Assembly: GCF_042100115.1 (NCBI RefSeq)
Contig: NC_091272.1
Span: 6,988,284 to 7,052,283, forward strand
Reading direction: 5' to 3'
Source of the DNA: Alternaria dauci
Taxonomy: Eukaryota; Ascomycota; Dothideomycetes; Pleosporales; Pleosporaceae
Length of the DNA: 64,000 nucleotides
Each line of letters begins with the position of its first letter. Positions within the stretch are counted from its first letter, which is position 1. The notes below the pieces were generated by a model. The model worked only from the letters and a program-made list of their open reading frames with translations. It had not been told where the DNA came from and did no database searches. This document shows, piece by piece, positions 40,169-54,300 of this stretch. The position numbers were made by a program, and so were the translations under genes.

Positions 40169-40325
40169 TGACTAACACTCACCGCTAGACTTACAGCGGC
40201 CTATGCAAGAATAGACGGCTTCTCGCCTACTTATACCTTGTGTAGTACCTCTCTATTGCTTTCTTACCTTCTCTTATCTCTTTTCCACTTACCTTAGTTT
40301 CTGTGTTCTTTCTAACAACGTTGCA

Positions 40326-42584
40326 ATGAAGCGCCCTCTAGCAAACGTTTTAACCAAAAACAGCAAACGGCAGCGTACGAATGATCCAGAGATTGAAGAG
40401 ACAACTCCTATCCACGAACAAGCTGCGCCATACCTACTCGCTATAGCGAAGTTTCCAATCGATGCGCTTAGCGCAGAATGGAGTTTTGGTGTCAATAGGT
40501 CTATTGACACAGCACACCAGCGCCGCCTCTGCGAGATCTTTAACGAAACTGGTATTCTTCGACGAGACCCTAGCCACCAACTGCAGATTGCCTGTTCTAA
40601 GGAACACGTAGAGCAGATGCTTCATCATCTGAAGGTGGAATTGCCAGCTCAGAGCACAGTTACTTCTGCCACGTTTGCGGATAAGGAAGGATTGGAATGG
40701 CCGTCGTTCAAGAGCTGGAAAAGCGTGACTGGAGGGACAGCGGAACTTATTACGGGTCACCATCGTGTAGAGGCATTCAAAGAGTATCTTCGCCTTCGGC
40801 AGTTAGGAGAAGAGGAGAGGTGGTGGGTGTGCCGCATCTACGATAAAGGCGGGTGCCCCTTAACGCGCGTACTGTGAACAACAGCCCCTAACCTTTTTAG
40901 ACACGCTACCACCAGACACTCGTGTTAAACTTCGGGCGAATCGGGCCGATATTACGCTCCCTGACAATCATGGCCAGATATGGTCCAAGTTAACCAGCCT
41001 GTTCTGCACAAACGCCAATCTCTTTCAAGGCTCAAGCAAGTCAGTTAAGAAAGAGATGAGAGAGCATCTTCAGCTTAGTAGCCGCGTCAAGTTCCCAATA
41101 CGGCGGCTAGTTACCCTGTGGAGAAATCAAAACTGGCAGCCCCTGCTTACGCGTTGGTGTTCTACCGCAATTGGGCAGGCAACGTTTAATCTCTCCACTT
41201 TTGAGTGGATGGCTAGTTGTCGGATAGATGACGTATGTGTAACCCGCCGCCGAAATACTCTGACCTGTCTTGCTAATCTACTATCTAGCATTAGTTCGCT
41301 GCGTTTGAGAACGTACTTCGCATCTCTACATCTATTCGAAAGCAGTATGGGGTTGACGCCAGTTTAGCAGACTGGAACACGCTAGCTAGCCTGCCCCAGG
41401 CACGAAGTCCCCATGACGTACAAGACCTGTTCTACCCTGGCGAGGAGTTAGACAAGGATCCTGGCCCTTCCCATACGCGCCGGCAGGGCTTCTTCCCAAC
41501 TCTAAGCAATGAGGCCTACCATGCGCTATACTCCACTGTACTTTCAAAGCCCACACACACGTACACAAACATCCTCGCTCTCTTAAAAACCCCGAAGAAA
41601 GAGGGGAAGCTTATGAGGAGTATTATGACCCACGTCAGCCAATGGGTAAACAGCGGATCCGCCAAGGTGTCTGACAGCGACAACAACAAACCCGCACTGC
41701 GGAAGTATCTAGTGCCCGTGCTGCAGAGCAGGCATGCCGGCCAGGCTGATCAAAAATCTCTTGACCTCCAACAAGAAGTACTGCAACACGTACAGCAAAA
41801 TGCGGAAGCATTCACAAGCTCTATACTAGACCGCTATATTGACGAGTACCCAAGTGCAGAGATCAAGAACTACGGCGCACGCTTCCAGCATAAGGTGTGG
41901 AGAGAACTGCTGTCAATTGTGACCAGTTTCACAGGGCCAACCTTGCACAACAAGCACTTGGCGTGCCTAATTTAAAGCGATACCTACATAGCGCGAACGC
42001 CTACAATCGCACAAATCGCGTGTGATGCTATCTGTTAGGTCCCTAAAGTCATTAACGAACCTGCGCTCCAGTCTACTAGGGCAGTAAACGACTTGCTAGA
42101 GACAATTCAGGTCGCAATCACTGAATGGATGTCTAGACACACTCTAGAAGACTCTGATAATACAAGTCAAGAGGTTCCGCTGCCCGCAAGGCACTCTAAC
42201 GCCGAGTCTAGCAGAGAGAGAGAGCTCAATCTGACAGTCTCTAAAGCGGCACGTAGCGTTTCAGCACGGTCGAGTTCGGACCAGCTTACCCCAGAGCTAA
42301 TTTCTCACCCCTCAACTGAGCCGCGCATACCCAAGGCATCCCAGCAGACCAAAGTTCAAAACAGGGGGATTGAGGACTTGAGTCTAAGCGACCTTGCTGC
42401 AGCCCGAGAGAAACACCGTCAGAAACGCACCCTTAGCGACCAGGTAGCTGTAAAGGGCAGTGCTTCTCTAAGCGAAAAGACCCGAAAGAAACACCGTAAG
42501 AAACACACCCTTAGCGACCAGGTAGCTGTAGAGGGCAGTGCTTCTCCAAGCGAAAAGACTCGACAGAAACAACGAGGGGCTTAG
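40326..42584 (+). CDS. ParB/Srx-like domain protein, four predicted exons (unit 3)
   Basis: Copy of 15054-17312 with the same predicted splice pattern: exons 40326-40848, 40901-41232, 41295-41918 and 42039-42584. I saw no substitution in the coding parts compared. GHHR is at residues 144-147. Confidence 0.7.
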
Positions 42585-42751
42585 AGGAAGTAATCCGTAT
42601 CTGACCCTAGCCCTAACCCAATAGACACTGTTCCTCTCCTCTTTCCTCTGCACTGGATATTGTGATTCTCGATCATCATCTATCGATCTACCCTACAAGA
42701 TCCTCAGCCCTTAGCCAACGTACTATTTTATATAATACTGTTCTTATCATC

Positions 42752-45700
42752 ATGTCTTTAGATCTTGCACAACAAAACGATAGCGATTACGATAACAGCA
42801 GTGCTGGAGAGGAGGACGGCCTATACTAAGATGTGCAACCTGATGAGCACGATAGAGAACCTGACGAGCATGATGGAGAAGAATACCACGAGAGCAGCCT
42901 TGGGGACGAAGACGCAATAGCGAATAATCAACTTACCTGGGCTATTGACCACAGCGGAGGTGACCACCGACTACCTGGTGAGTTTAAGAGCATCCTACTT
43001 GTACGCATATAGTAACTACGTAGTAGTGAAGGGATTTATCAAGATGATAGACAGCCCCGAATTTAACGGCAGTAAGGCTATTGGAATGCTGCAGAAGCGA
43101 TACACGATAGACTACGGATCGAGGCGCGTTGGGTCCCGACCAGCCAAGCCTGAGGACAAATTTATCCCTGAGTTCCACCTCGACCTTATCATTATCATCG
43201 GCCGGCCGCTCCAACCCATTGTGAAGTTCTCTACGTTCTTCGACCACGTAACAATCAGCTTTAAACACTGGCGAGCTCCATACAGCGCTAAACACAGCCA
43301 CGGACTGTCGTTTGATATGGAGCATCGTACCTTCCGTCTTGCAAAGGGTGGAACGCGCGAATCTTGGTTTATTGTTATGCACCCTGTCGATAGCACAGTA
43401 GACCCTCTTCTGTCAGGCAGCGAACGTCGCAAACGCCGCGAGAAGGCGTCTAAGCACAGCGCTCTCAAACCCTCCCATGCCCTATTCCTTACGTCGTACA
43501 TTAAGAAAGTCTTCCTTACAGGCGTATTACTTGGAGAGGGTGTTGAGGCTTCTTAGAAATTGGATGGACCCCAGTCGCAATCGATCTCAATCGTCAAGTA
43601 GGAAACGTTCCAGGAGCAGTTCATAGAAGGGTGGCCAGAGTACGTGCGCAAGAACACGCAGGATCCGTTCTGGACTAAGAACCTGCCAGCGTTCCATGCG
43701 TATGACTACGGGCAGAACCTTCTAATTGAGTTATCTACTGAGCAACTCAATAGTCTGCCTAAGGAAACCCGGTTGCGCCCTGATGACGAGACGTCTGACT
43801 CTGATGACGAGACGTCTGACTCTGATGACGAGACGTCTGACTCTGATAGCGAGACGTCTGATTCTGGGAATGATTTGTTAAACTCTGGGAATGATTTACC
43901 AAACTCTCAGAATGATTTATCTAACTCTGAAGACGCGGCGGCTAGGTCCGAAGGCGGCGCAGAGGGGGCTACGCCCCCACAGAGCGGTACACAAACAGGC
44001 GATCCAATTCCCCCGCCGCACGACCATCAACAGCCGTTTGATAACTACACACAGGATCTTCTACGCGCACTAGAGGACAAGTATAGACTGGAGAGCATTA
44101 AGACGGTCTCCTACGCGCTAGCGGTCGACATCCACTCAATAGCATCTTCCAACCTCCCTAACGCCTCTAATGACGTCGGTGTCATTCTCGCACCTGCGCG
44201 CTGCCTCCTTGCCAATCGCAACAACGTTGTTCGCCAATACCAACACCCGCGCGACTTTACCTTCTACCCTCTTGCCTTCCATCCATCGTACGGCAACTTC
44301 TCCTCCGCGCAGCCCCCAGCATTCCTACGCGACAACGTGCTCGCTGTAATGGAGGACAACATGAGCTATCAGAACAACGGTGCGAGCGTGTTGACTAGTG
44401 GTTATTTTCAGGCGTACTCCAACATTAAGCGAACTATACGCCATAGCCCCGGCAACTTACTTGCTACCAAGGGCATTGCCACGGCTGCCCTGACGCTGCC
44501 AGATCAGGATGGCAACCTAAACCCTCGGGTAGCGGCGAAGCGGCAGCGTTTACTGCGGAAATTGCGAGGCGAACAGACTCCTGATAACCCTACGTCTTCC
44601 CAACCGTTCGCTCGCGAGCAACAGCGGATTAAAGCCGCTATAAAGGAAGAACTGTACGCGTTTAGGATGGAGCAAGTTCTGTCTGTGCAGGTGTCGCAGT
44701 TAGCTGACGGTCAACGGAATTTTGCGACAGTGCTTCAACCTATCCTCCAGCTAATCCGGTACTTCTCGCTGGAACAACCTACCTACATTGATGTCCTCTT
44801 CGCGTTCAAAGAACGCATCTTTCCAAAGGTTCTCTCCTCCTTTGCTAGTCTGTTCGCGCACGCATCAGACGAGTTTTATCGTCGCTTCAAGGCTGCTGGC
44901 TCTAAAGGGCTGCCTTTTGCCCTAGCGGAAGGTGTGGCCGCATTCGATCGCCTTGGCAGCTACTGCTTTACTGGGTTCCCCCGGTCTTTAGTGGGCTCAG
45001 TGCTCGGGCCTCTCTGCACCATAGAAAGCATTGAGCAGGGTGGGTGGCCGTTTATCGACCCCAACATGCTCAATCTGCAAGGCAGTGGCCATGCTAACCT
45101 AGTGCGTTGGCCGCGCATGGACAATGGACGACCTATTATGATGCACGTTGCTTCCATTCGCCACCACTATGGGCCCCAGGTTGCCGCTTATTGTCACAGC
45201 GAGGTATGGTTCCGTGAGCTTGGTGGGCTCACAGGTAAAGGGCCTCGTGGCGCAGAAGAGTTCCTAGTAGAGGTGCTCGAAGAGATGTGGAAGCCGCAGA
45301 CAATCGCTTTCGTAACACACCAATTCTATCGCGCTCTGAACAAGGGCGGACGGGGCAATGCTCAAAGCGTAAGCCTAACAACACTGCAGGCACGACAGGA
45401 GGCGCAAGAGCAGGTGACGCGTTGGGCTGAAAGCGAGCACCCCTTCTCTGCAGGGTTCGTGCAATTAGCGTTTCAAATATCAGCCGCTAACACAGTACAG
45501 GGAGTACGAGTCGATCTTTCCTGTCTTTTATCCAGAAGCGACTTCGGGTTTGAGAAGCCAGACGCGACGCGACTTTGCGCAAGAGCTCTACTGGGAGTGT
45601 GTTAACAGCCATGGCCAATCTAGTAGCTACCTCTTTTCAAAGAACGCGAGCTGGTTCACTGTGTTACGCGCTGCCGTGCAACACGCCAGGGCCAAGGCGA

Positions 45701-46627
45701 TGAAGGAGGAATACTGGATCAGCGCCATAATGTCAGCTCTAGCGGCGTGCCGCATTGACTGTGTGCCTGGTTCATACCATGGCCGATTGAGCTACCGGAG
45801 AATGACGCGGCTAGTCGGTAACGTTCCGGCCCCATCCGCTATAGCGGCGAGACCGGGCAGCCTCAAGCGGGCAGCGATTGAGGCAGTACACCAAGCAAAG
45901 CGGCGCTCGCAAACAAAGAGTACTATCGACTTTGGTTGCCAAATCCCTTTTAACGCCATCCCGCCGCTAGTTGAAAAAGGTTTTCAGCAGTTGGACGGCC
46001 AGTTCTCAAAGTCCGGCATGAATCAGAAGGTTCGTGAACACTACCACAGAGCACGTCAGTGCCTCATCGAGTGCTTAGGTCAGCCAAAATGCGATCTAAT
46101 GCTCATGTTGGTGTTAACCCTTGCATCCTCTTCAGCTACCCCTACTGTAGCGGTGAATGCGACTGAGTTTTCCAAAGGACCAACCAAGAACTCTGAAATG
46201 TTTGCGGCCGCCTTGGTAACAAGAATGCTCTGGTCTCTTCGACCAGATTACTTCCCGTCGGAGGAAGACGATGGTTGGGTGCTTTCGGTACGGGAGATGA
46301 CGAAGAAGATTGGTAAGACTTCCCTAAGAGAGGCCCTTTTCCCAAGTAAGAAGCATTGCTAACATAGTACTATCTGGGGTAGAGCACAAAGGTTGCAACA
46401 ACCGCTTCCTTCGACAACTGCAATGGATTCGGGTTACTAGTGGGCGTCGAGACTCCCCAAGGAACAGCGACATAGCGATCAACTATGATTCCGTTCTTGA
46501 GAAGAGACGTACAGAGTTAATGCGACTACGGAGCGATGCTAAAGGTTTTATTCAATGCGTGTTTGGTAGTTCTGATTATGCATGGGTTGACCGATGTCAT
46601 ACTATTATACAGGAGTCCCCAGTGTAG
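42752..46627 (+). pseudogene. Unrecognised five-exon gene with in-frame TAA in exon 1 (unit 3)
   Basis: Same structure as 17480-21355: exons 42752-42977, 43024-43523, 43602-45413, 45496-46312 and 46368-46627. It has the same TAA at 42827-42829. Two substitutions distinguish it, C to T at 43879 (S to L) and G to A at 44100 (E to K). Both are CpA to TpA on one strand, as RIP would produce. Confidence 0.6.
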
Positions 46628-47267
46628 AGTAAGCTATTATAGCTTCCACTATAATTTTACATCTTCTCTCCTATAAAACACGTATATACTATATACATCT
46701 TCTATCCTATACAGCTTTTGAAGAGATTAATACACGTTACGTAGTGTTATGATTTTTTAAAATATTTCGTATTAACTGTAAATTCAGAAAAACACCAACC
46801 CCAATATTAACCGTACTATCGTTGTCGCATGTAATCCGTTTCTTAATCTTAACTGTGTCTCTTCTCTACTATTTACATAATTAACGTAATAGTAAAAAGA
46901 CGCAGGCACTAGAGAATAGAGCCTGCGAAGTCTACATTGCATTAGTGGCTGAAGTAGCACAGTGTAGAGGCATCCTGTTACTATTCTCCGCAGGCAAAGG
47001 TAATAGCACCTTGCGCGGCAACCTTTAAGGAAAAGAGAGGAAGCCGCTATGTGTTTCGCTCTTCTTTGTAGTTATTTGTAGATTTGTAGCCTGCGGTGTT
47101 GTTGACTTATCTGTATCGCAATACGACAGCAGCTTCCTAGCAGGCTGTAATCGTCGAGAGCCACGGTACAGCCGGTGACTTAGACGACAGACCTAGCCTA
47201 ACACTAAATTGGCAAGCTTCCGCAACACGGACGCATACACCCCACCTGCTAATAAGCACCGCTATGA
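46628..47267. other. Intergenic region between convergent genes (unit 3)
   Basis: Copy of 21356-21995; no gene seen. Confidence 0.5.
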
Positions 47268-49258
47268 CTAGCAACTCTCGTCTACCTCACTACTTCCGTA
47301 GAGTGTCGCTAGAAGCTCAGCATTGTGCTCTTCGAGCCCATCACTCTTTTTCCGCAGCGCATAGTTCAGGGTCGTCAGGTAACCCGGTTTATTGTTCAAC
47401 CTATAGGGCTTACAGGACAGAATAATTCAAGTACCGACATCTGTCGCAATGGCGCCGGCGATGCCGGGATACTTTCCGATGCGTCAGAATCAGTGTCATC
47501 TTCGGCTTCGCTGTCTGGAATCTCTGTTAACCCCACCGCCGTAGCTAGCGCATTCGCTTCAATGCTAAGCCTCTCCTTTCCAGCAATCGGCGCACCAGTA
47601 ATTCCATCCGGCCCTAGCCAGGCTTCGAGGGCCCTGCTTGCCGTGCAAATTTCCGGCCGTTCGCGCTTCACTAGCTCAAGAAAAACATCGCGCTGGTTCT
47701 TCCGCAGCACACGCTCGAGCCAATGGTTTGAGACCTCTTCGTGGGGTATGAGCAGCAGCGATCCCCAGCCTAGAGCTTGAACTATGTCGAACCATCGTGT
47801 CGCTCGCTTTAGGCGGTAACGAAAGGCTGCGTGGTCAGATTTAGATGGTGATTGGCAAACCAGATGGACCAAATATGTGATAGCCTCTGTTCGTGCCTGG
47901 CCCTTCCCGTACCTGTTGCGAGTTCTGTCGTTACTGGCTAGACGATCAGCGACCTGGATTTCGTCGACCTTGCGAGCGTACGCCTTCCCTAGCAAAGCGA
48001 AAGCCCAGCGAGTGCCAATGTTTACAGCTGCAAGCATCGTCTCGTACCGTGTGCACATGTCCCAGGCAAAGCAGAATGCATTGTCGGCATCAGTATGAAG
48101 TGTTGCGCTACTATCCACTGACTGCGACATTTGCGTCTGGGTAAGAACATAACGATCTACTGGTTTTACCAAGAACGGCGTGCCCTGTTTCCGCCAATTA
48201 TGCAGGAACTGCGCAGCGCTGTACTGCGAGGTTGCATTTCCAAAAGCACGCGCTTTTGCTAGCATGCTGCAGGCAGTATAGTAGGGTGTTGGCGAGGCTG
48301 TATAGAAATCAGCATCTTCCGCGACTTTTTGCTTGAAGATCCAAGAGATCGTCGGCTCATCGTCTGGCGCAATGCTGCCGTACGCCATACGTTCCTGCGC
48401 AGGCATCTTCTCAGGCGGTTCCTTTAAGCCTATCGCCTCGAGCTTTATTACACGCGATCTTTCTAGCTTTCTTGTACGCCGTAGCTCTGCAAGACGATTC
48501 TTGTTTGTAACTGTTGCGGACCTCTTTACGGATAGAGGCGTCGTCGCACTCTGGTTTTCGCTGTCCTCGTCGCTTGTTCCGCGCTCGTGTCCCCCCTCCG
48601 CTCTAGCTGTGTCTTTGCCAGCGTGTACTGTCATAGTGTTGACTTCGCTAGCCCTAGCCGTCGATTCGTCCGCGCTGTCCTCCTGTATTGCTAGGCGGTT
48701 TAAGCTGTTGGCACGGATCTCGCTGCGAATAGGCGATGAGGAGGCTGGACGTTTACGGTACGGCACAAGGTCGCCTGTAGCCCTCTGTGCTGATGGCGGT
48801 ATGCTATCGTCCTTGTCTGAGTCTATAGCCATGCGGTCCTCCGCGATGCCTTCCGTTGGCGTCATTAGCCGCGCTGTAGTTAAGTTTCTAGGCTCTAGAG
48901 ACTTACTACTAGCAAAGTCCATAGCAGCGCTTGTGAGACGCCCCCAATTTTCTGCGTCAAGTGTGCTGGCACCCAGCGTCTCTTTCAGCAGCCATATCGC
49001 ATCTAGTGTCGAGTGGGCTATGAAAACCGGCTTGCACGCTTCGTCGTCGCCTACTTCTGGAACGATCCATCCCGCGTATCGTACATCGCCTGGTACACGG
49101 CATGGTTCTGCGAGACGACGCGCAAGAAATCTGCTGTAGGACGGGTTAGGTGGGCTGTATGCTAAGTTGTTAGCGACTGTAGCGTCCCACTGTGCAGGAA
49201 AGCCTCTTCCGCTGTGTTTATCCTGACAATGGTCACTATCGAGCTGTAACTGATCCAT
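47268..49258 (-). CDS. Unrecognised protein, about 640 aa, two exons (unit 3)
   Basis: Copy of 21996-23986, with the predicted intron at 47346-47413 and an identical product as far as compared. Unspliced, the frame ends at 47396. Confidence 0.65.
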
Positions 49259-49705
49259 TTTAGAACCAAGGCTGACGCTCTAAGCCAGCGATTAGTGTGT
49301 GGGTAGAAAAGTAGTAAGAATAACAGCAGAGAAAAGAAGACGTGGCATGGAAAGCAGGGGGCCAGGGCGTGCCGGCAAGGTGCGGCATATAGTCGCACCG
49401 ACTAACAAGGTAGAGTACGGTCCCTAATCCCAGAAGAGGTCGCGTCCTTGAGTGTAGAATACATGTTATTTCTCTTTTTAGAGTGCTATTCTTATATAAT
49501 ATTGAATACTAAAGTTTAGTTGTTGAAGACACGAAAGATCTCAAAGAGGTAGTCCTAGATAGGGAGGGTCGCTCTGCCTCGTACATCTAAGAGCGCAGTT
49601 CCAAATAATATAACACTAGTATTTGCCTTTAGAGGTGCAGCGTGAAGAAGGTTGGAGCGCCAGCCCTAAGGTAGTTAAAGCGTCCGAATGTTCCAGCTGC
49701 AAGGT

Positions 49706-49759
49706 TGCGATATGGCTTGGGACGCAAGTTGCCGCAACGGTTGGTTGCCAGCGAGGGCA
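49706..49759. repeat. Solitary relic of the 68-bp repeat (unit 3)
   Basis: Identical to the relic at 24434-24487, left of the MITE-like element. Confidence 0.85.
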
Positions 49760-49848
49760 AGTTACGCAGAGACCACGGTATGGCTTCATACACCTACTAA
49801 CACCTTTTGGGCAACTCTCTGGACTGTCCAAGGTACTGCATGACAGAG

Positions 49849-50261
49849 TTGTCAACAATCAAGCCAATCAAGCTGGGTGCCCCAGCTTAGCTTGATTAGT
49901 GGGTACCTCTACCTCAGCTTAGCTTGATTGGCTTGATGGTTAAAATTAATAAGCTTGGCTTGTTTAGCTTGATTAGCTTAACAAAATTAATCCCCCTTTC
50001 AAGAAGCTTAAAAGGGGATAGTGTAGGGGTATCCTTATATAATCTTATCACCACGTGATCTTATCACCACGTGACCTTACTTACTTACTTTAACCTTCTT
50101 TATAGAGTATTAATTCTATCAAGCCAATCAAGCCAAACAATCAAGCTAGCTTATAGTAGCTTGGCTTAATTGATTTATACCTCTACTCTAGCTTGGCTTG
50201 ATTGATACGCCAGCTTGATGCCCCAGCTTGATAGCGATCAAGCTGGCTTGATTGTTGACAA
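49849..50261. mobile_element. MITE-like element with 18-bp terminal inverted repeats (unit 3)
   Basis: Copy of 24577-24989 at the same site, so the insertion came before amplification of the unit. Confidence 0.75.
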
Positions 50262-50681
50262 GTCTGCTGCATGAACAGACGGTTGTTGAACCAATGAACA
50301 AACTGATTCCTAATGGTTGTCGCTGTAGAGAAAACGTCGAGGTAGGCAGTATACTCAGTCCTGGACGGCACGCTGGGACTCTGCCTTGGCCACTGGTTCC
50401 TCAGATCTTCCACGAACGAGTCGATCGCCCTAGTTTGATTCTCCTGAAATGCGGCGTGCAATCCTGTCGTGATGCTGCTGTTCAGTCTCCGATTCTCGCT
50501 TTGGTAGATTCGCTTCATTGGAATCTGCAAACGCCTTGGTGTTGCACAGCACCGTGTTCCGAATCGCATTCTTGTTGAAGTCCTGTCCCTGGTCTAGCTC
50601 GTATTTCAGTGCAGTAGGTGGCTGTACCGCCGAGAGCTTATATACCCTATAGGCTGCAGCTAGAGCCTGTATCGCATCCAT
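50262..50681 (-). pseudogene. Frameshifted gene truncated by the MITE-like element (unit 3)
   Basis: Copy of 24990-25409, with the same frameshift and the same truncation. Start codon at 50681. Confidence 0.55.
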
Positions 50682-50731
50682 GTCTGACTTTTCGGCGTAA
50701 GCCGTCGTACAAAACTATGTCATTAGATCAC

Positions 50732-51071
50732 GATATGGCTTGGGAAGCAAGTTGCCGCAACGGTTGGTTGCTAGCGAGGGCACGTTGCGAAGCGGTTGCG
50801 ATATGGCTTGGGACGCAAGTTGCCGCAACGGTTGGTTGCTAGCGAGGGCACGTTGCGAAGCGGTTGCGATATGGCTTGGGACGCAAGTTGCCGCAACGGT
50901 TGGTTGCTAGCGAGGGCACGTTGCGAAGCGGTTGCGATATGGCTTGGGACGCAAGTTGCCGCAACGGTTGGTTGCTAGCGAGGGCACGTTGCGAAGCGGT
51001 TGCGATATGGCTTGGGACGCAAGTTGCCGCAACGGTTGGTTGCTAGCGAGGGCACATTGCGAAGCGGTTGC
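50732..51071. repeat. 68-bp minisatellite, 5 copies (unit 3)
   Basis: One unit fewer than in units 1 and 2; the variant first and last copies are kept, so an inner copy was lost. Confidence 0.95.
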
Positions 51072-51388
51072 GAAGCATGGAGTAGTATTTAGTGTGGTAG
51101 GTTGCATTCGGCCTGACTCGGAAGACCACGCGCCCGCAAGTCAGGCTGACAGCAGCGCTTCCACTCACAACGTTACCTAGGTACAGCAGTAACTTGCTAT
51201 TGCTAACAGAGGCAACTTTCTAGGCTTCCTACAGTGGCAGCAGTAGGCAATACGTACAGCGTTACTCTATGTTAGTCTGGTGCGCCTATATCGGTATTGA
51301 GTCATGGGATCGATTTTGTACTACAGACTACTTGAGAAAGTTACAGTATGTCTCCGCGATTTCCGGGCAGTCATTCCTTCAAAGTATC

Positions 51389-54300
51389 TCAGTCTTGCGC
51401 CTTTATCGTGCTCTGAAAATAGCCTTTAGCTTGGAGGTTCTTGACTATCCTCATGTCAATGGTGTCTCGGCATCCTTGAGGGGCAGTAGTTGTCAGCCAT
51501 TCAACGAAGACTTCGGCGAACCTCGTATTAATGCGATGTTGGCGTTTCGCAGCCTGTTCAGCAATATGCGCGTTACTCTGAGGCTCAAGACCATGCAAGA
51601 TGTTGCCCTCTGTAAGCGATATTGACTGACACATCGCGCCCGTTGCACCCACGAGAATATAGACGCCATCGTCGACCTTGCCGCCCCCCTCATCCCAGAC
51701 CTTCTTCCACTTGGGTACTTCCTTGTCCCGTGTCACGGCGTTGTAGGCATGAACAACGTGTTTCTCTCCAAACGTTTGGCAGATGTAAGCGTAGATCAGA
51801 GCACGTGACAATGTCGAGCTCGCGAGTACGACGTACTTGGCTCTGTACTCTAGGGTTTCTCCTTGGTGTGCGCGAGGACGGGGATGGGGAATGGTCGTCT
51901 TCTTGTTGCGTAGCTCTTCCAACGTCTTGTGAATGTATGCGACCTTGGCTGAGCCCTTGCAAGCCTCCAATGCAATGTCCCAGATGAATGAGTGTCGAAT
52001 TGTGTCGCTGTTCACAAGAGCTGTGCGGAGGTTTTCGTTGTTATTACTGAGACTGCGGTGAGGGTCGAGGATCCGATCTCCGATAAGCTGGTCGGCATCC
52101 CAATTGTTGATTGCGGCCATAAGGTTAGGAAAGATGCTGACATGTCGCGCAATGCGGTAGGCCTCGGAGTCTGCGACTGCGCCTGGGGGCATGGTGGGCT
52201 TGGACTTCTTGCTGCTCTCTCCCCCTTGGTCTTCCCAGGCCTCCACTTCCTTCTCGTAATGCTGTTTGACCGCGGCTAGCACGCGAGACTCTTCTTGTTC
52301 CACGTTAGCGAAGTAACACGCATCGTGCTGCAGATACGTGAAGTTGACAGTAAGCTTTGCTGTGACAACGTTGAGGGGTTTGCGCCAGGGATCCAGACTG
52401 TCGGTGTCGCGCATTATGAAACACCACCGAACCATGTCCCGAAAATTGTTCAGCATGTCCTTGATCTCGCCGGACTGGAGTTGCTTGTCGAGCGCGGACT
52501 GTACTTTGTTCTTTTCCTTCTCGGTTTTACAACGCTGCATCCCGTCGTGATACTTCTTGTAGCTATTGAGGAGCTTTCTCCACACTGCAGTACAATCTAC
52601 CCCTTTCAAATTGGCTAAAGCTTTGGCGCCTGGATCGGTGGACTGCTTTTGTACTAACCGCTGGATCACGTGGTCGGCGAATCCTAACACCAGGTCGACC
52701 CCGTTCGTGAGAGCTGTGCCCGTCTGACCTACTATACCAGTACGATGATCATTGGGCCTGTAGTCCAAAATGGGGTCGATGATGTGGGTGTAGGTTTGAG
52801 TTTTTGTACCCGGGGCGGTATGCAGCTCGTCGACCATGATTATTGCAGCGCAACCAACGAATGTGACCAACCACACCTCGACCCTCACACCTTTGTCGTC
52901 TGTCCATATTTGCATGCGACGAGCCTGCCAAGGGCCGAGACCATCAAGCGCAGGCAATCGTGAAGTGTCCATATGCGTCTTGGCGCACAGGCTCAGCTGT
53001 GCTCTCAACGCCGCCCTCTTCTTAGTATGCCTCTTGTCGGTCTTTTCTAACTGTTGTTTTAGCCTCTTGTACTGAGGGGGCGCAGAGGTATCGACAAGCG
53101 TGCCAAAGATCTTCGTCTTCCAAGACTCGCGAGTTGAGACTATCAAGAACCTAACGCTCGTCTTTTGAGGTCTGAAGTCCGATGTCTCAGGGACGCTGTT
53201 TGCCCATTCCTTAGTCGGGTTGTTCAACTTCCACACCTTGTTGTACTCCCCATAGGCCAATCGTGATTTCAACCAGTTAGGGCGACGGTTGACTTCATCC
53301 CACTCTTTTGGTGTCATGCTAGAGTAGATGCTGTTCTTCGCACCGCCATAACGCTGTACAATCTCTTCGCCCGTACCGTGCAAGACTATCAGCTTCGGTG
53401 GCTTGTACTCTGATCCTTGAGCCAAGTGGGCGCTGCCACCCATGATCATACGCCATGCTTGTACCAATGTTTCAAGGCCTGCTGCACTCGCAACAAAGTA
53501 GGTGCATCCAAACAGATTCGGCGTCTCTATCTCGTCTCCGTTCGATTTGAGAGCAGTGTAGGGGAAGTCTGGCGTCGCGCTGATGCCGAGGCGCTGGTAC
53601 GATCTAGCAAAATTGAGATACCATATGAGGACATCGGTGATCGTCTTGCCCATGCCCATGTCGTCGGCGATGACAAGTGCTCCTCGGTCGCCGGCGAGGA
53701 CATCCAAGCCATCCTTGGCGCCGACCAACTGATGGGGTAGCGGGTGGAAATCTGGGTTTAAGCCGACCCCAGTTCCGAGGTTGATCTGGTCGCCTTTGAG
53801 GTCGTCGAGCGCAAGGCCGAAGGTTTGCGCGGCTAAGTCCCACAAGTCTATGTTCGACTTTTGCGCGTGCGCAAAAGCAGACATACCATCCATCTTCACC
53901 TTCATAGTGCTCGAGAAATGCGCGTTTGCCTGGGTCTTAGCTTGTTCGTTCAATGGGGGTTGTTCCGGTTCGCCTTCGTCTAACATGCATTCTTCTAGCA
54001 CCTCTTCATCGTCTACGAGAATGTCCATGTTGTTACTAGACTCGCTGTCACTAGAATCGCTGCTACCACTATCGTCGCTGATATGTATTGGGTCGTCTAG
54101 TCCGCTACCGTGGTAGCTATTAGAAGGGAAGGTCTCGACAAACTTGAGAAAGGACTTAGGTGCGCTGGACGGTGGTTTGGCAGGTCTGGCGAGCGGTAGC
54201 AGATTCACGGGTGTGAACGACGAGGGTTGAAGTGTGCGGGGGAAGGCGATGCTGTTATTCCTGGACATGTATGACGAGAACGGACCTACAGGATGCTGCT